Positions 16,436-25,433 of a DNA stretch of 64,000 nucleotides are shown here, one piece after another; positions within the stretch are counted from its first letter, which is position 1, and the number at the start of each line of letters is the position of its first letter. Below the pieces are notes generated by a model. That model did not search any database. It saw only the letters and a program-made list of their open reading frames with translations, and had not been told where the DNA came from. Source of the stretch: Bacillota bacterium. GTDB lineage: Bacteria; Bacillota_A; Clostridia; Lachnospirales; Lachnospiraceae. The translations under genes were made by a program, and so were the position numbers. The stretch is from NCBI GenBank assembly GCA_023407175.1, contig JAEYMU010000004.1, positions 1-64,000 on the forward strand, written 5' to 3'.

Positions 16436-18616
16436 TTATTTTACACTCCATTTTGCTGTATCTATTCCTGATTTTCCATCCCCATAGGTTGCCACAGCCT
16501 TAATCTCATTTTCTATACCCATATTCAGTTTAATATCCTTCCACCGATAAATCGTGCGATAGTTTTTAGCCAGGCTGGATTGCTTTATAACTCCATAGGA
16601 CTTACCATTTACAAATAATTCAACCTTTAAAGCATTGGAATAAACCTTAACCTCTGGAATACTCTGATTTCTCTCTGTGTAACGCTTATCTGTTATATAT
16701 ACCATATTCTCCGAATTCCAAACAGATTTATAGAAGTAAAAGGCATCCTTATAGGTTTTTCTATCTCTGGTTACAAGTCCCTTATCATTCTGCCCTTGTG
16801 TATCTCCCTCTACTCTGGCATCCGAAGCAAAATCAAACATACACCAGATGAAGGAGCCCCATATCTTAGAAGAACTAATATCTGCCCAGGATATTTCATG
16901 ATAAATAGATTCATATTCTTCGTAATGCGGCGATCCATTGACCTTAATGTCTTTTTTCACTATGTTATCCTTATGCTGGCTGACTGCACCTCCGGCTCCA
17001 TATTCACTGATGCAGGCTGGTCTGCTGTCAGCTTTTAAGGTATCCGATATCCATTTACTTAGGTTTCCCAGGGTAGTATAATACCATCCATCGTAGCGAT
17101 TATACCCGACCGCCTCTGCCTGTGCAGATCTTTTTCTTGTTGAATTATTTACTACATTATCTGCATAGATCGTAATGCGGAACGGGTCCTCTTTATCGGC
17201 AATATCACAAAGTTCATTATATAGTTTTGTTGTCTCCCCGCTGATATCATAGAGCTCATTTGAAATTCCCCAAAACACAACAGAGGGATGATTATAATTT
17301 TGCTTAATTATCTCCATCAACTGCTGCTTGATGTTATCACTAAACGCCTTTGAAGGTACCGTTTCTTTATTAATGGTTGCTCGATTTATCAATGGTATTT
17401 CTGTATAAACAATCAATCCTTTTTTATCACAGATATCATATTCATAGGCATCATGCTGGTAGTGAGCCATACGGACCGCTGTTACACCCATTTCCTGCAT
17501 GATCTGATAATCTCTGTCTCTTTGTGCATCTGTCATTGCCCAGCCATTTTCATAACTGTCCTGATGATAATTCACACCGTAGATATTATATTTCTTACCG
17601 TTCAGTAAAAAACCTTTATCATTACTGATGCTAAAATACCGATAACCATACGTAACAGTTTTTGTATCTGAATAGCTTCCAGACGTTACACTTACTTTAC
17701 AGGTATAAAGGCTGGGGTTCTTCACTCCATTCCATAAATGAGGCTTCTTTATAGGTATATCAAAGGATATCGGAGAGGTATGATTACTTTTCAACTCAAC
17801 CGTTGTATTTTTACTTGCTGCCGTTTTACCGGATGCATCTGATAATGCTACTTCTACTGTTACATTTTGAACTTCCGACGAATCATTTGTAATATTAACC
17901 TTAATATGGGTATCTGCACTTTTTGTGGTCACCTTCTGTGTAGAAATATAGACACCATCTGAACCATAATCCATCAAATCTATATGTACTCTGTCCACCG
18001 CAACAATTGAAACATCACGGTAAATTCCACCGAATTTTGTGTAGTCCCCCTCCCAGTCCAAAGGAGCCACATCGGTTGTTCTAGAGTTGTCAACTGTCAC
18101 TGCAATAACATTTATCTTATCCAAAACAATGTAATCCGTAATATCGTAACGAAAAGCGGCATAACCTCCTTTATGAGGTTTTCCAATTTTAGTACCATTT
18201 ACATATAACGTAGTTATGGTATTCGCACCTTCAAATTCTATGAATACCTTCTTCCCCCCATAGACATCAGAAGTAAAAATATATTCCTTGACATAACCTC
18301 CCAAGCCCCTGTAATAAGAGTTTTCTTTCCGGTCTTTTACTCCTGTCGTACCATCGGACTCAACTACAGTATTGGCATAGCCGTCACAGCCGTCTATGTT
18401 ATTCCAAGTGTGCGGCAGAGTTACTTCTTCCCATTTTGCTGTGTCAATATTCGTGCTGTTTAGCACAACCCCATCAGCCAGTTTCGAAAATTTCCATCCG
18501 TCATTAAACAATGCTGTCACCCTCCCGGAAGATTCTTTAGAATTATCAAATGCTGCCAGCCCCAGACATAATAATAGTACCATTAAACCAATGAAATAAT
18601 TATAGATTTTTTTCAT
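16436..18616 (-). CDS. Glycoside hydrolase family 2 (beta-galactosidase/beta-glucuronidase-like), signal peptide
   Basis: 726 aa. An N-terminal hydrophobic segment (KKIYNYFIGLMVLLLCLGLA) indicates export or anchoring, unusual since most GH2 enzymes are cytoplasmic. The jelly-roll sugar-binding domain (about 30-190), Ig-like domain (200-310) and TIM barrel (320-620) follow. The acid/base is Glu in VVFWGISNELYD and the nucleophile Glu in CISEYGAGG. The C-terminal domain has YTERNQSIPEVKVYSNALKV and VELFVNGKSYG. The ATG at 18616 has AGGAGGG upstream; earlier codons overlap the DMT gene. Linked to a DMT transporter and a divergent AraC regulator, so induction by a plant oligosaccharide is likely (inference). 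Confidence 0.92.
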   Translation of the reverse strand: MKKIYNYFIGLMVLLLCLGLAAFDNSKESSGRVTALFNDGWKFSKLADGVVLNSTNIDTAKWEEVTLPHTWNNIDGCDGYANTVVESDGTTGVKDRKENSYYRGLGGYVKEYIFTSDVYGGKKVFIEFEGANTITTLYVNGTKIGKPHKGGYAAFRYDITDYIVLDKINVIAVTVDNSRTTDVAPLDWEGDYTKFGGIYRDVSIVAVDRVHIDLMDYGSDGVYISTQKVTTKSADTHIKVNITNDSSEVQNVTVEVALSDASGKTAASKNTTVELKSNHTSPISFDIPIKKPHLWNGVKNPSLYTCKVSVTSGSYSDTKTVTYGYRYFSISNDKGFLLNGKKYNIYGVNYHQDSYENGWAMTDAQRDRDYQIMQEMGVTAVRMAHYQHDAYEYDICDKKGLIVYTEIPLINRATINKETVPSKAFSDNIKQQLMEIIKQNYNHPSVVFWGISNELYDISGETTKLYNELCDIADKEDPFRITIYADNVVNNSTRKRSAQAEAVGYNRYDGWYYTTLGNLSKWISDTLKADSRPACISEYGAGGAVSQHKDNIVKKDIKVNGSPHYEEYESIYHEISWADISSSKIWGSFIWCMFDFASDARVEGDTQGQNDKGLVTRDRKTYKDAFYFYKSVWNSENMVYITDKRYTERNQSIPEVKVYSNALKVELFVNGKSYGVIKQSSLAKNYRTIYRWKDIKLNMGIENEIKAVATYGDGKSGIDTAKWSVK

Positions 18617-18641
18617 TTCTCTATCCCTCCTATCTTGATTA

Positions 18642-19523
18642 TCAGCAGATACTGAAGCCAAGAACACCCAATACACACAAAACACTCCCGATAATATTTC
18701 TTAAAGGAAAACGTTCTTTTCTAAGCATCCGTTCCAAAAAAAGCAAAACCAATATACCGGGCTGTATCAAGGAATACTGTACCAAGCTCATTTTAATGAC
18801 TTCATTTTCTGCTATGTTGCCAATAACATTGACCAGTCTTGTTCCGCATAGAATACTGATACTCTTTTTATTCCCTTTAAATATTCTAATTGGATGAACA
18901 GAAACCAACATAAGTATCATCACGATGATAAGAGCACAATAAAGGGTCATTGTTGTAGACATTGTTTTAGCCGCTTGTTTTATCACGATTCCATATAAAT
19001 ATTTTGATAAAATATGCAGAACCAGATAGAACATGATTTTCTTATAATTTATTGATCTCTGATTATCCCAAACAATAAGAATTAATCCCATAGCCGTGAT
19101 TAGTATCATACTGAGCCTGGATAACCGGAAAGAATCTGCCTTCATTATCATATCAGTAATATAGGAGAGGAAGATGCAGATTCCCAGCCATGCTTTTACT
19201 TCAAACGGCGTCATTTCCTTGAGCACTGCTGCCAATGTGCGGAACTCTACTATTTTACTGGCAGCTGCGCCCAAAATAATACCCGCATTGTATATGCTGA
19301 ATTGCAGTTTATGATCTGTAAAAGGGAGAAAGAAAGTCAAAAAGATTAGCGAAGACAGTGAAAGGAAGAAGGTATAATCATTTTTGTTGATATTCCCCTT
19401 ACTCACAATATATTTGTCACTGATATTACAAGCCGTGTAAGCTCCAATGACTGCCGCCATCATCATAAAGTAGCCATCTCCCTTATGTCCAATCATAATC
19501 CCTTTCATAGAGTTCTTAATCAT
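18642..19523 (-). CDS. DMT/EamA-like transporter
   Basis: 293-aa integral membrane protein with about ten hydrophobic segments arranged as two homologous halves, the drug/metabolite transporter plan. The second half ends QYSLIQPGILVLLFLERMLR and RNIIGSVLCVLGVLGFS, a typical EamA C-terminus. Start is uncertain: the ATG at 19523 lacks a good ribosome binding site, while MMM at 19466 has GGGAG about 10 nt upstream. It precedes the GH2 gene by 25 nt, so both are likely on one mRNA. It may import or export a product of the hydrolase; this is inference. Confidence 0.75.
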   Translation of the reverse strand: MIKNSMKGIMIGHKGDGYFMMMAAVIGAYTACNISDKYIVSKGNINKNDYTFFLSLSSLIFLTFFLPFTDHKLQFSIYNAGIILGAAASKIVEFRTLAAVLKEMTPFEVKAWLGICIFLSYITDMIMKADSFRLSRLSMILITAMGLILIVWDNQRSINYKKIMFYLVLHILSKYLYGIVIKQAAKTMSTTMTLYCALIIVMILMLVSVHPIRIFKGNKKSISILCGTRLVNVIGNIAENEVIKMSLVQYSLIQPGILVLLFLERMLRKERFPLRNIIGSVLCVLGVLGFSIC

Positions 19524-19532
19524 TATGCTTAG

Positions 19533-19561
19533 TTGACACGGTAATTACAATGATATATAAT
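19533..19561 (+). promoter_or_regulatory. Consensus sigma-A promoter of the AraC gene
   Basis: Perfect TTGACA (19533-19538), 17-nt spacer, perfect TATAAT (19556-19561), 44 nt before the araC-type start codon. It lies inside the 81-bp divergent intergenic region. Confidence 0.8.
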
Positions 19562-19604
19562 TGCAAGATACTGATATATCCTAATATTTAATTAAGGTGA
19601 TAAT

Positions 19605-20369
19605 ATGATAAACATACGAAGAACCGGTTGTAACGGAACACATGATACTGACTTTTACATAAATCGTCCAAATGGTTATGATTGTTATCTGCTGTTAATG
19701 GTTAAGACTCCTGCTGTTTTCTGTCTGAACAATGAAGAGCTTCATACCGAAGCCAATACATTAATTATTTATTCACCGGGGACACCTCACTGTTATCGAG
19801 CTGATAAAGGCAATTATATCAACGACTGGATGCAGTTTGAAGCCGACGCTGCTTTAATTGAAAGCATCAATCTGCCCATAAACAGCTTAATTCCAATCGG
19901 GCAGCACACCAAGCTTTATACACTTTTTCAGCTGCTTTCCGAATCTTTTTATACAAATAAGGAGCATGAGGAATTGGTAACCTTCTATCTGGCAAATGCA
20001 CTGCTGTATTCCATATCGAATATATCAGCACACCCGGATTATAGCAGACACCAAGAATTAGTCAGGTTAAGATGTGATATTTACAGTAATCCATCAAGCG
20101 ATTGGAATATCCCTAATATATCCCGGTTATTAAACATCAGTCAGGGATACTTCTTAAGTCAATATAAATCAGCCTTCGGAACTACTTGTCAAAAAGACAT
20201 AGAAAGAAGCCGTATGGAACATGCATGCCGGCTTCTTACATCTACAACTATGTCAATTAAACAGATTTCTTACGAATGTGGTTATCAGAATAGCGAACAT
20301 TTTATGAGAACATTTAAAAAAAAACTGGGACACACACCCACTAAGTATAGGGAGCTGCATATCCTTTAG
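19605..20369 (+). CDS. AraC family transcriptional regulator
   Basis: 254 aa. An N-terminal cupin-like sensor (about 1-140, with YSPGTPHCYRADKGNYINDW) precedes a C-terminal double helix-turn-helix (about 150-254: NIPNISRLLNISQGYFLSQY and IKQISYECGYQNSEHFMRTF ending GHTPTKYRE). Divergent from the DMT transporter-GH2 operon over 81 bp, so it probably activates that operon when its sugar ligand is bound. AAGGTGATAAT precedes the ATG, and a consensus promoter lies upstream. The ligand is unknown. Confidence 0.9.
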   Translation: MINIRRTGCNGTHDTDFYINRPNGYDCYLLLMVKTPAVFCLNNEELHTEANTLIIYSPGTPHCYRADKGNYINDWMQFEADAALIESINLPINSLIPIGQHTKLYTLFQLLSESFYTNKEHEELVTFYLANALLYSISNISAHPDYSRHQELVRLRCDIYSNPSSDWNIPNISRLLNISQGYFLSQYKSAFGTTCQKDIERSRMEHACRLLTSTTMSIKQISYECGYQNSEHFMRTFKKKLGHTPTKYRELHIL

Positions 20370-20416
20370 TACAGACTCCGGGACTATATCAGGTGATACT
20401 TTCCATTTCAGAACAT

Positions 20417-20466
20417 AAAAAGGAGCTTTTGCCTACAGATGATTACTCATCTGCAAGGGCCCTTCT
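20417..20466 (-). terminator. Terminator of the H-NOX chemoreceptor gene
   Basis: A CAGATGA/TCATCTG stem with a 4-nt loop, extended by AAGGGC.../...GCTCCTT pairing, is followed by TTTTTATG on the minus strand. Confidence 0.7.
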
Positions 20467-20479
20467 TAATCATTCCTGT

Positions 20480-22273
20480 TTATATCTTATATTTACTTAA
20501 ATCATCCTGGAAGTCCTTAATCATCAGGTCAAAGACATTAATCTGGTCAGTCAGCTTATTGATCTGATCCATGTAAATTGCAACATTGGAGCTGGCTTCC
20601 TCTGTCGCAGCCGAATTTTCTTCAGCAATTGCCGCAAGACTATGCATGCTGTCGAAGATGGAAGAAATATTGTCCGCTTCTTCCTTAAGGTCCTTGGAGG
20701 TCTTGATCATCAGATCAGATACCGTCTTTAAATTCTGATTTGACTGGCTGGATACATTAACCGCTTCGGTCAGCTTGTTCCCCTCTGTCTCAAGAACATT
20801 GTACTGGGTGTCAATATCACTTACCACCCCTTCAATACTGTTAATAAATTCTGTCAGGTTCTGATTGATCTCTCCTACAGCCTGATTTGTCTCGGTAGAA
20901 AGTCTTCTGACCTCCTCCGCAACAACCGCGAAGCCCTTACCTGCATCCCCTGCCCTGGCTGCCTCGATGGAGGCATTCAGCGCAAGCAGGTTGATCTGCT
21001 TGGCAATGGAGGAAACAATGGATACGATTTCAGTCATACCTTCCGCATTCTTGCGAAGCTCGCTGCTGTTCGTTTTAATTACCTTGAATTTACTAAGCAC
21101 AGTATTGATTTCATTGGTTGTATGATGTACATTATTAAAGCTGCTTTCCAGGCTGACCATCGCTGTCTCAATCTTATCCTTGTTGTCCTGGCTTGCATCG
21201 GAAATTCGGGTAACATTTCTGATACTTTCATTTAAAATGGTAACAGAATTTTCCGTATCCTCCGCCTGTGTTGTCGCAGCCACAGCCACCTCATCCAAAA
21301 CGCCTGTGATATCATTGGAGGTTTCCTGCATGGTTTCTGCGATTTCTGCCACAGACCGGTTAAAGGTATACATTTCATCTACAATCGCATTAAAGCCGAT
21401 GAAATCCTTTTGAACGTTCCTCTTTACCTCATTGATTTGCTCAAATATTTTCTCATATTCATCGTTTGTCTTAACCGTCAGGTATTCTACGAAATCATTT
21501 TCACTTAAACGCTTCAATTCACTTAATAAAAGCTTCTGGGGCCTGTTCAGCACAGTCTGTACCGCAGCGGAAGCAAGCAATGCTATAACTCCCAGAATTA
21601 ATGCACTTAATTTATTCGGCACTATAATCAGGCCTGCCAGCGTTACAGCCAGCGTATTAACCACCATTGACTTAACGGTAAGACTCTTGGTAAAGCCCAG
21701 GGAAAGCATCTCGCTGATACGAAATCTCTTGGTACAGCTGATTTCCTTCTCAAAGCGCATCTTCATCTGAACCTCACCCGGCTTTTGATCGATAATCTCC
21801 AAATCGATCTTTTCATGAAAATAATTTGCCACACCGTTGACCAGTCCGAATAAATAATCCTGCATTTCACGCTTCGAGCGGTATATGAAGATAATCTCAT
21901 GGGCGGAAAGCGGTGTTATATCCAGAATAGGCGGAACCGCACCGGCAAACCGCTGCATAACTATTTTATGTACATCATTCATTGACTTAAGAAATTGATA
22001 AGCGGTCTCATGACGAAAAAACCCGGGATAGTTCTTACTAAAGGTCAGAATATTCTGCTCCCCCATGATACCCCATATTTCTTTGTGATCTTTATCGGTT
22101 AATTTGCCGATATAATCCACGATGCCTGTTGCAACTTTGTCGTCCACATCCTCAAGCGGAGTAAAAACCACATCAACAGGCAGCTTATTTTCGGCCAATG
22201 CCTTATCTACAATTTCCTTTCCAAACAGCGCCCTGCTTGACTCAACCCAAGATGATACTACCGTTCCCTTCAT
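20480..22273 (-). CDS. H-NOX (heme) methyl-accepting chemotaxis protein, O2-type
   Basis: 597 aa. Residues 1-185 form a heme nitric-oxide/oxygen-binding (H-NOX/HNOB) domain: proximal His102 in MNDVH, Pro115, and the heme-propionate motif Tyr131-x-Ser133-x-Arg135. The distal residues Trp9, Asn74 and Tyr140, known to hold O2 in the Thermoanaerobacter H-NOX, are at exactly these positions. Two membrane helices (about 205-245) follow, then a cytoplasmic signalling domain with the hairpin tip [20 protein letters not shown] and [15 protein letters not shown]. It should bind heme and pass an O2 (or NO) signal to CheA. The ATG has AGGAGG 7 nt upstream; the leader holds a tandem repeat. No che genes are nearby. 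Confidence 0.93.
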   Translation of the reverse strand: MKGTVVSSWVESSRALFGKEIVDKALAENKLPVDVVFTPLEDVDDKVATGIVDYIGKLTDKDHKEIWGIMGEQNILTFSKNYPGFFRHETAYQFLKSMNDVHKIVMQRFAGAVPPILDITPLSAHEIIFIYRSKREMQDYLFGLVNGVANYFHEKIDLEIIDQKPGEVQMKMRFEKEISCTKRFRISEMLSLGFTKSLTVKSMVVNTLAVTLAGLIIVPNKLSALILGVIALLASAAVQTVLNRPQKLLLSELKRLSENDFVEYLTVKTNDEYEKIFEQINEVKRNVQKDFIGFNAIVDEMYTFNRSVAEIAETMQETSNDITGVLDEVAVAATTQAEDTENSVTILNESIRNVTRISDASQDNKDKIETAMVSLESSFNNVHHTTNEINTVLSKFKVIKTNSSELRKNAEGMTEIVSIVSSIAKQINLLALNASIEAARAGDAGKGFAVVAEEVRRLSTETNQAVGEINQNLTEFINSIEGVVSDIDTQYNVLETEGNKLTEAVNVSSQSNQNLKTVSDLMIKTSKDLKEEADNISSIFDSMHSLAAIAEENSAATEEASSNVAIYMDQINKLTDQINVFDLMIKDFQDDLSKYKI

Positions 22274-22279
22274 ACCTAA

Positions 22280-22410
22280 TCCTCCTTGGTTATCTAAAAT
22301 GTCAAACCTTTGTACCTTGGAGGATTTGTCCTCCTCGGCTATCTAAATGTCAAACCTTTGTACCTTGGAGGGTTTGTCCTCCTTGGCTATCTAAATGTCA
22401 AACCTTTGTG
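22280..22410 (-). repeat. 48/49-bp tandem repeat, about 2.7 copies, in the H-NOX gene leader
   Basis: Copies run 22280-22328, 22329-22376 and 22377-22410 (partial), differing at only a few positions. On the minus strand each unit holds CCTCCAAGGTACAAAGG, TTTGACATTTAGATA and CCAAGGAGG. The unit therefore carries a Shine-Dalgarno-like GGAGG and a complementary CCTCC. The last GGAGG is the ribosome binding site of the receptor gene. Confidence 0.9.
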
Positions 22411-22412
22411 TT

Positions 22413-22436
22413 CAGCAGGATTTTTCTTCCTGCTGC
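22413..22436 (-). promoter_or_regulatory. Hairpin just upstream of the tandem repeat
   Basis: An 8-bp CAGCAGGA/TCCTGCTG stem with a 7-8-nt A-rich loop on the minus strand borders the repeat array. It may be part of the leader RNA structure. It is not followed by a T run. Confidence 0.5.
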
Positions 22437-22589
22437 CGTTATAAATATCATATAACATTTTAAAAAATAAATCAATTAATAACAGGAATTACTATCATAC
22501 GATAAAAGGATACTGTATTCCTTATTATTATACAGCATCCTTCAAAAAATTACCATAGCAGAGATTTTATGCTTAAAGACTCTCTAACT

Positions 22590-22736
22590 CTAATATTTAT
22601 TATTTTGTCTTCCCATGCCTTCCTTTTCTACATTATGACTCTGATTTTGATTCTCCGGCTTCACAGAAGCTGTTACAGAGTTAAACTTCTCTTTCGCCTT
22701 CCTTTGTTCGGCTTTTTCCCTTTTGCCCTTGTTCAT
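22590..22736 (-). CDS. Small basic hydrophilic protein, 48 aa
   Basis: A 48-residue gene with GAGG 7 nt before the ATG. It is very rich in Lys, Glu, Gln and Asn: N-terminal MNKGKREKAEQRKAKEKF, C-terminal PENQNQSHNVEKEGMGRQNN. The composition and length recall small clostridial CPC_1213-like proteins and small acid-soluble spore-type peptides, but I cannot assign a family with certainty. The plus-strand frame over the same bases encodes an implausible hydrophobic peptide without a ribosome binding site. It lies between the receptor leader and the LytTR operon. Confidence 0.6.
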   Translation of the reverse strand: MNKGKREKAEQRKAKEKFNSVTASVKPENQNQSHNVEKEGMGRQNNKY

Positions 22737-22935
22737 GGTTTTACCTCTTTTCTATACTGTCTGGTTCTTATCTAAGAGACCTTTCGCACATCTCTATTAT
22801 TCACTTTATTCGAAGGGATTATGTAGCCTTTGCAGAATTTACGAAACCTGGAAGCCTTTTTCGGCAACATAGGCAGAGAGCCTTGCAAATATATGGATAA
22901 ATCAGTATAGTTGAATTGAAATGGAGGTGGGGTAA

Positions 22936-23373
22936 TTGAAGATTCACATAAATGAAGATTCATCCATCCAGGATACTGAGATTACGATCAACTGTAACCG
23001 GATTACACCGGATATTGAAAAAGTAATTTCTATGCTTCGTATCATGGATTTGAAGCTGACCGGCAGGAAACAGGGCCAGACCTATATATTGGATGCCGCC
23101 AAGGTTCTTTATATTGATACCGTAGATAAAAAAACCTTCTTCTATACAAGGACGGACATTTATGAAACAGATTTGAAGCTGTATGAGCTGGAAGAGCAGC
23201 TGGCTGCCATGGATTTTATCCGGGTCAATAAATCCTGTATTCTCAATTTTAACCAGGTGACCTCCATTAAGTCCGATATTGACGGAAAGCTTTTGGTGAC
23301 AATGGATAACCACGAGAAATTAATTGTATCCCGCCAATATGCTCCTTTTATAAAAAAGAAACTGGGGGGTTGA
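22936..23373 (+). CDS. LytTR domain DNA-binding regulator
   Basis: 145 aa. The C-terminal two thirds is a LytTR DNA-binding domain: KVLYIDTVDKKTFFYTRTDI, then YELEEQLAAMDFIRVNKSCI and LNFNQVTSI, ending LIVSRQYAPFIKKKLGG. There is no receiver domain. The start is TTG at 22936 with GGAGG 8 nt upstream. The following DUF3021 membrane gene begins three bases after its stop. LytTR-DUF3021 pairs usually regulate the transporter encoded next to them, here an ABC-2 system. Confidence 0.92.
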   Translation: MKIHINEDSSIQDTEITINCNRITPDIEKVISMLRIMDLKLTGRKQGQTYILDAAKVLYIDTVDKKTFFYTRTDIYETDLKLYELEEQLAAMDFIRVNKSCILNFNQVTSIKSDIDGKLLVTMDNHEKLIVSRQYAPFIKKKLGG

Positions 23374-23375
23374 TT

Positions 23376-23882
23376 ATGGAACAAAAAAATAAGAAAAGTA
23401 ATTATTTTATCACACAGGTGCTGATATTATTTGCGGTAAATATTCTGATGCTCATTGTTTTTTTATGCATCTTCGGAGATGGAGCAAAAAATCTGTCTTC
23501 AATTTACCAGCTTGGCTCCCAGGGTTTGGCCGTATCTACCATGCTTCAGTTTCTGCTTAGCTCCGTCGTTATTATCTCCTTACAGCATTTATTTTTTTCA
23601 GAGAAAATCTCCAAAAAAATGACAGCTCTATGGCGGACTATCCTGTTTTTATTCAGCATATTAGCCTTTATGGTCCTTTTTATTATTATATTTGACTGGT
23701 TTCCGCTGAACAATCTCTATGCCTGGCTTGGCTTTCTGACTTGCTTTGTCGGTGGCTTCGTCATCGGTACCTCTACTATGATTATTAAGACGAAGCTGGA
23801 TAACAGGAGATACAATGCTTTGCTTTCCCTCTATAAAGATCAGCATAAAGGAGATGATGAAGATGAATCGTATTTTAGTTAG
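23376..23882 (+). CDS. DUF3021 family membrane protein
   Basis: 168 aa with four membrane segments (ITQVLILFAVNILMLIVFL, then the second near 45-70, third near 85-110, fourth near 115-140) and a charged C-terminal tail. Size and order directly after a LytTR regulator are typical of DUF3021, thought to act as a membrane partner of the regulator. The ATG at 23376 follows GGGGGG by 6 nt. Its 3' end overlaps the ABC ATPase start by about 20 bp, indicating translational coupling. Confidence 0.85.
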   Translation: MEQKNKKSNYFITQVLILFAVNILMLIVFLCIFGDGAKNLSSIYQLGSQGLAVSTMLQFLLSSVVIISLQHLFFSEKISKKMTALWRTILFLFSILAFMVLFIIIFDWFPLNNLYAWLGFLTCFVGGFVIGTSTMIIKTKLDNRRYNALLSLYKDQHKGDDEDESYFS

Positions 23883-24705
23883 TCACGTATCCAAGAGCTT
23901 TGGAGATAAAGAGGTATTAAAAGATATCTCCTTTGAAATTACAGATGGAGAAGTGTTTGGACTGCTTGGCCCCTCAGGCGCGGGCAAAACCACTCTGATT
24001 AAGCTGTTGACCGGACAGCTCTCCTATAGCGGCAAGGCTGAAATCATGGGAAAGAGCTGTGACCGGCATGACCGGGACCTCTGCTCCGATATCGGAATGG
24101 TTACGGATAACTGCGGTGTATATGACCGGCTGTCCTGCCAGGATAATCTGCTGCTATCCGCAAGACTTCACGCAGTAGAAAAGCAGGCTGTCACCGAAAT
24201 ATTAAGCCAGGTCGGATTAACCGACGCCAGGGTATGTGCCGGTAAGCTGTCAAAGGGTATGCGACAGCGGCTTATTCTGGCCAGAGCAATCCTTCACCGT
24301 CCCAAACTCCTGTTTCTTGATGAACCTACAAGCGGACTTGATCCTGCCACGGCAGCACAGCTGCATAAGCTTTTGATGGAGCTTAAGAAGAACGGAACCA
24401 CTATCTTTCTAACCACCCATAATATGGTGGAAGCCTATAAGCTATGCGACCACATTGCTCTTTTGAATGAAGGCCGCATTATCGAATACGGAGTCCCTGA
24501 GGAGCTGTGCAGAAAATACAATAAAGAAAACAAAATTACCATTTTATGCAGGGACGGCAGCACCCTTACCTACTCCAACAGTCCCGAATCCGCCGGATTG
24601 ATTGCACAGCATTTTACCGATGGCAATGTAGAAGCAATCCATTCCTCCGAACCGAACCTGGAAACTGTTTTTATGGCACTGACCGGAAGGGAGCTTGACC
24701 TATGA
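23863..24705 (+). CDS. ABC transporter ATP-binding protein
   Basis: 280 aa ATPase of the ABC-2 (CcmA/BcrA-like) type. Walker A is GPSGAGKTT, signature LSKGMRQRLILARAI, Walker B KLLFLDEPTSGLD, switch His TTHNM. A C-terminal extension of about 70 residues contains RDGSTLTYSNSPESAG and NLETVFMALTGREL. The ATG AAT start at 23863 has GGAG 9 nt upstream; an ATG two codons earlier (23857) is also possible. Partner permease follows with a 4-nt overlap. Substrate unknown; a link to peptide antibiotic resistance or signalling is usual for LytTR-controlled systems. Confidence 0.93.
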   Translation: MNRILVSHVSKSFGDKEVLKDISFEITDGEVFGLLGPSGAGKTTLIKLLTGQLSYSGKAEIMGKSCDRHDRDLCSDIGMVTDNCGVYDRLSCQDNLLLSARLHAVEKQAVTEILSQVGLTDARVCAGKLSKGMRQRLILARAILHRPKLLFLDEPTSGLDPATAAQLHKLLMELKKNGTTIFLTTHNMVEAYKLCDHIALLNEGRIIEYGVPEELCRKYNKENKITILCRDGSTLTYSNSPESAGLIAQHFTDGNVEAIHSSEPNLETVFMALTGRELDL

Positions 24706-25397
24706 TTCGAATGCAAAATATCTTCGCCTTATTTATAAAGCAGATAAAGGACACGTTAAAGAATATGCCTGTTCTGGTTCTCTATATCGTCTATCCGATC
24801 ATTGCCCTCGTCATGGCTAATGCCATACCGGATCAAATGGAAACGGGAGGACTCTTCACTGCCATCTTTGCGACCATGCACTGTGTATTTACCCCTCTTG
24901 TAGCCGCCGGGAGCTTTCTGGCCGAGGAAAAAGAGCAAAATACACTAAGGGTTCTCATTCTGTCTAATGTGACTCTAAGAGAATATTTTATCAGTATCGG
25001 GAGCTTTATCCTGATTGCCGATTTACTGACCGGAAGCTTCTTTCTTCTTTCTTCCGGCACCGGCCTGACCGAAAGCCTGCTTTTCCTGCTTAGCATGGCC
25101 GTCGGCTGCCTGATCTCCATTATATTTGGCATCTGTATCGGACTGTATGCCAAAAACAGTGCAGCCGCCAACGCAATTGCCGTCCCCTTTGGCATGCTGT
25201 TCTCCTTCCTTCCGATGCTCGCCTTTTTTAACAAAGGAATTGAACAGGTCGCCCGCTATTCCTATGGGCAGCAGATCAGCTATCTGCTCTCCGGCAAAAG
25301 CCTTGGACTGTCCGGTATCCTGATTTTGATTGCCAACACACTTATATTGATTGTGCTGTCAGCATACCTCTATCGTAAAAGCTTAATCGAGGAATAG
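24702..25397 (+). CDS. ABC-2 type transporter permease
   Basis: 231 aa with six predicted membrane segments. The pattern begins FALFIKQIKDTLKNMPVLVL, has the loop FLAEEKEQNTLRVL typical of ABC-2 permeases (EKExxTLxxLL), and ends with a Tyr/Lys-rich tail. The ATGA overlap with the ATPase stop indicates coupling. Completes the four-gene LytTR-DUF3021-ATPase-permease unit. Confidence 0.92.
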   Translation: MIRMQNIFALFIKQIKDTLKNMPVLVLYIVYPIIALVMANAIPDQMETGGLFTAIFATMHCVFTPLVAAGSFLAEEKEQNTLRVLILSNVTLREYFISIGSFILIADLLTGSFFLLSSGTGLTESLLFLLSMAVGCLISIIFGICIGLYAKNSAAANAIAVPFGMLFSFLPMLAFFNKGIEQVARYSYGQQISYLLSGKSLGLSGILILIANTLILIVLSAYLYRKSLIEE

Positions 25398-25433
25398 TAC
25401 AGCCTAATGACCAATTATTTAGAGAACGTTGTA

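Noticed and set aside
22280..22410. Tandem repeat considered as CRISPR
   Set aside because: Units abut directly without unique spacers.
22569..22775. 68-codon hydrophobic frame on the plus strand
   Set aside because: No convincing ribosome binding site; the opposite strand carries a 48-aa gene with one, and the hydrophobicity is explained by its Lys/Glu codons read in reverse.
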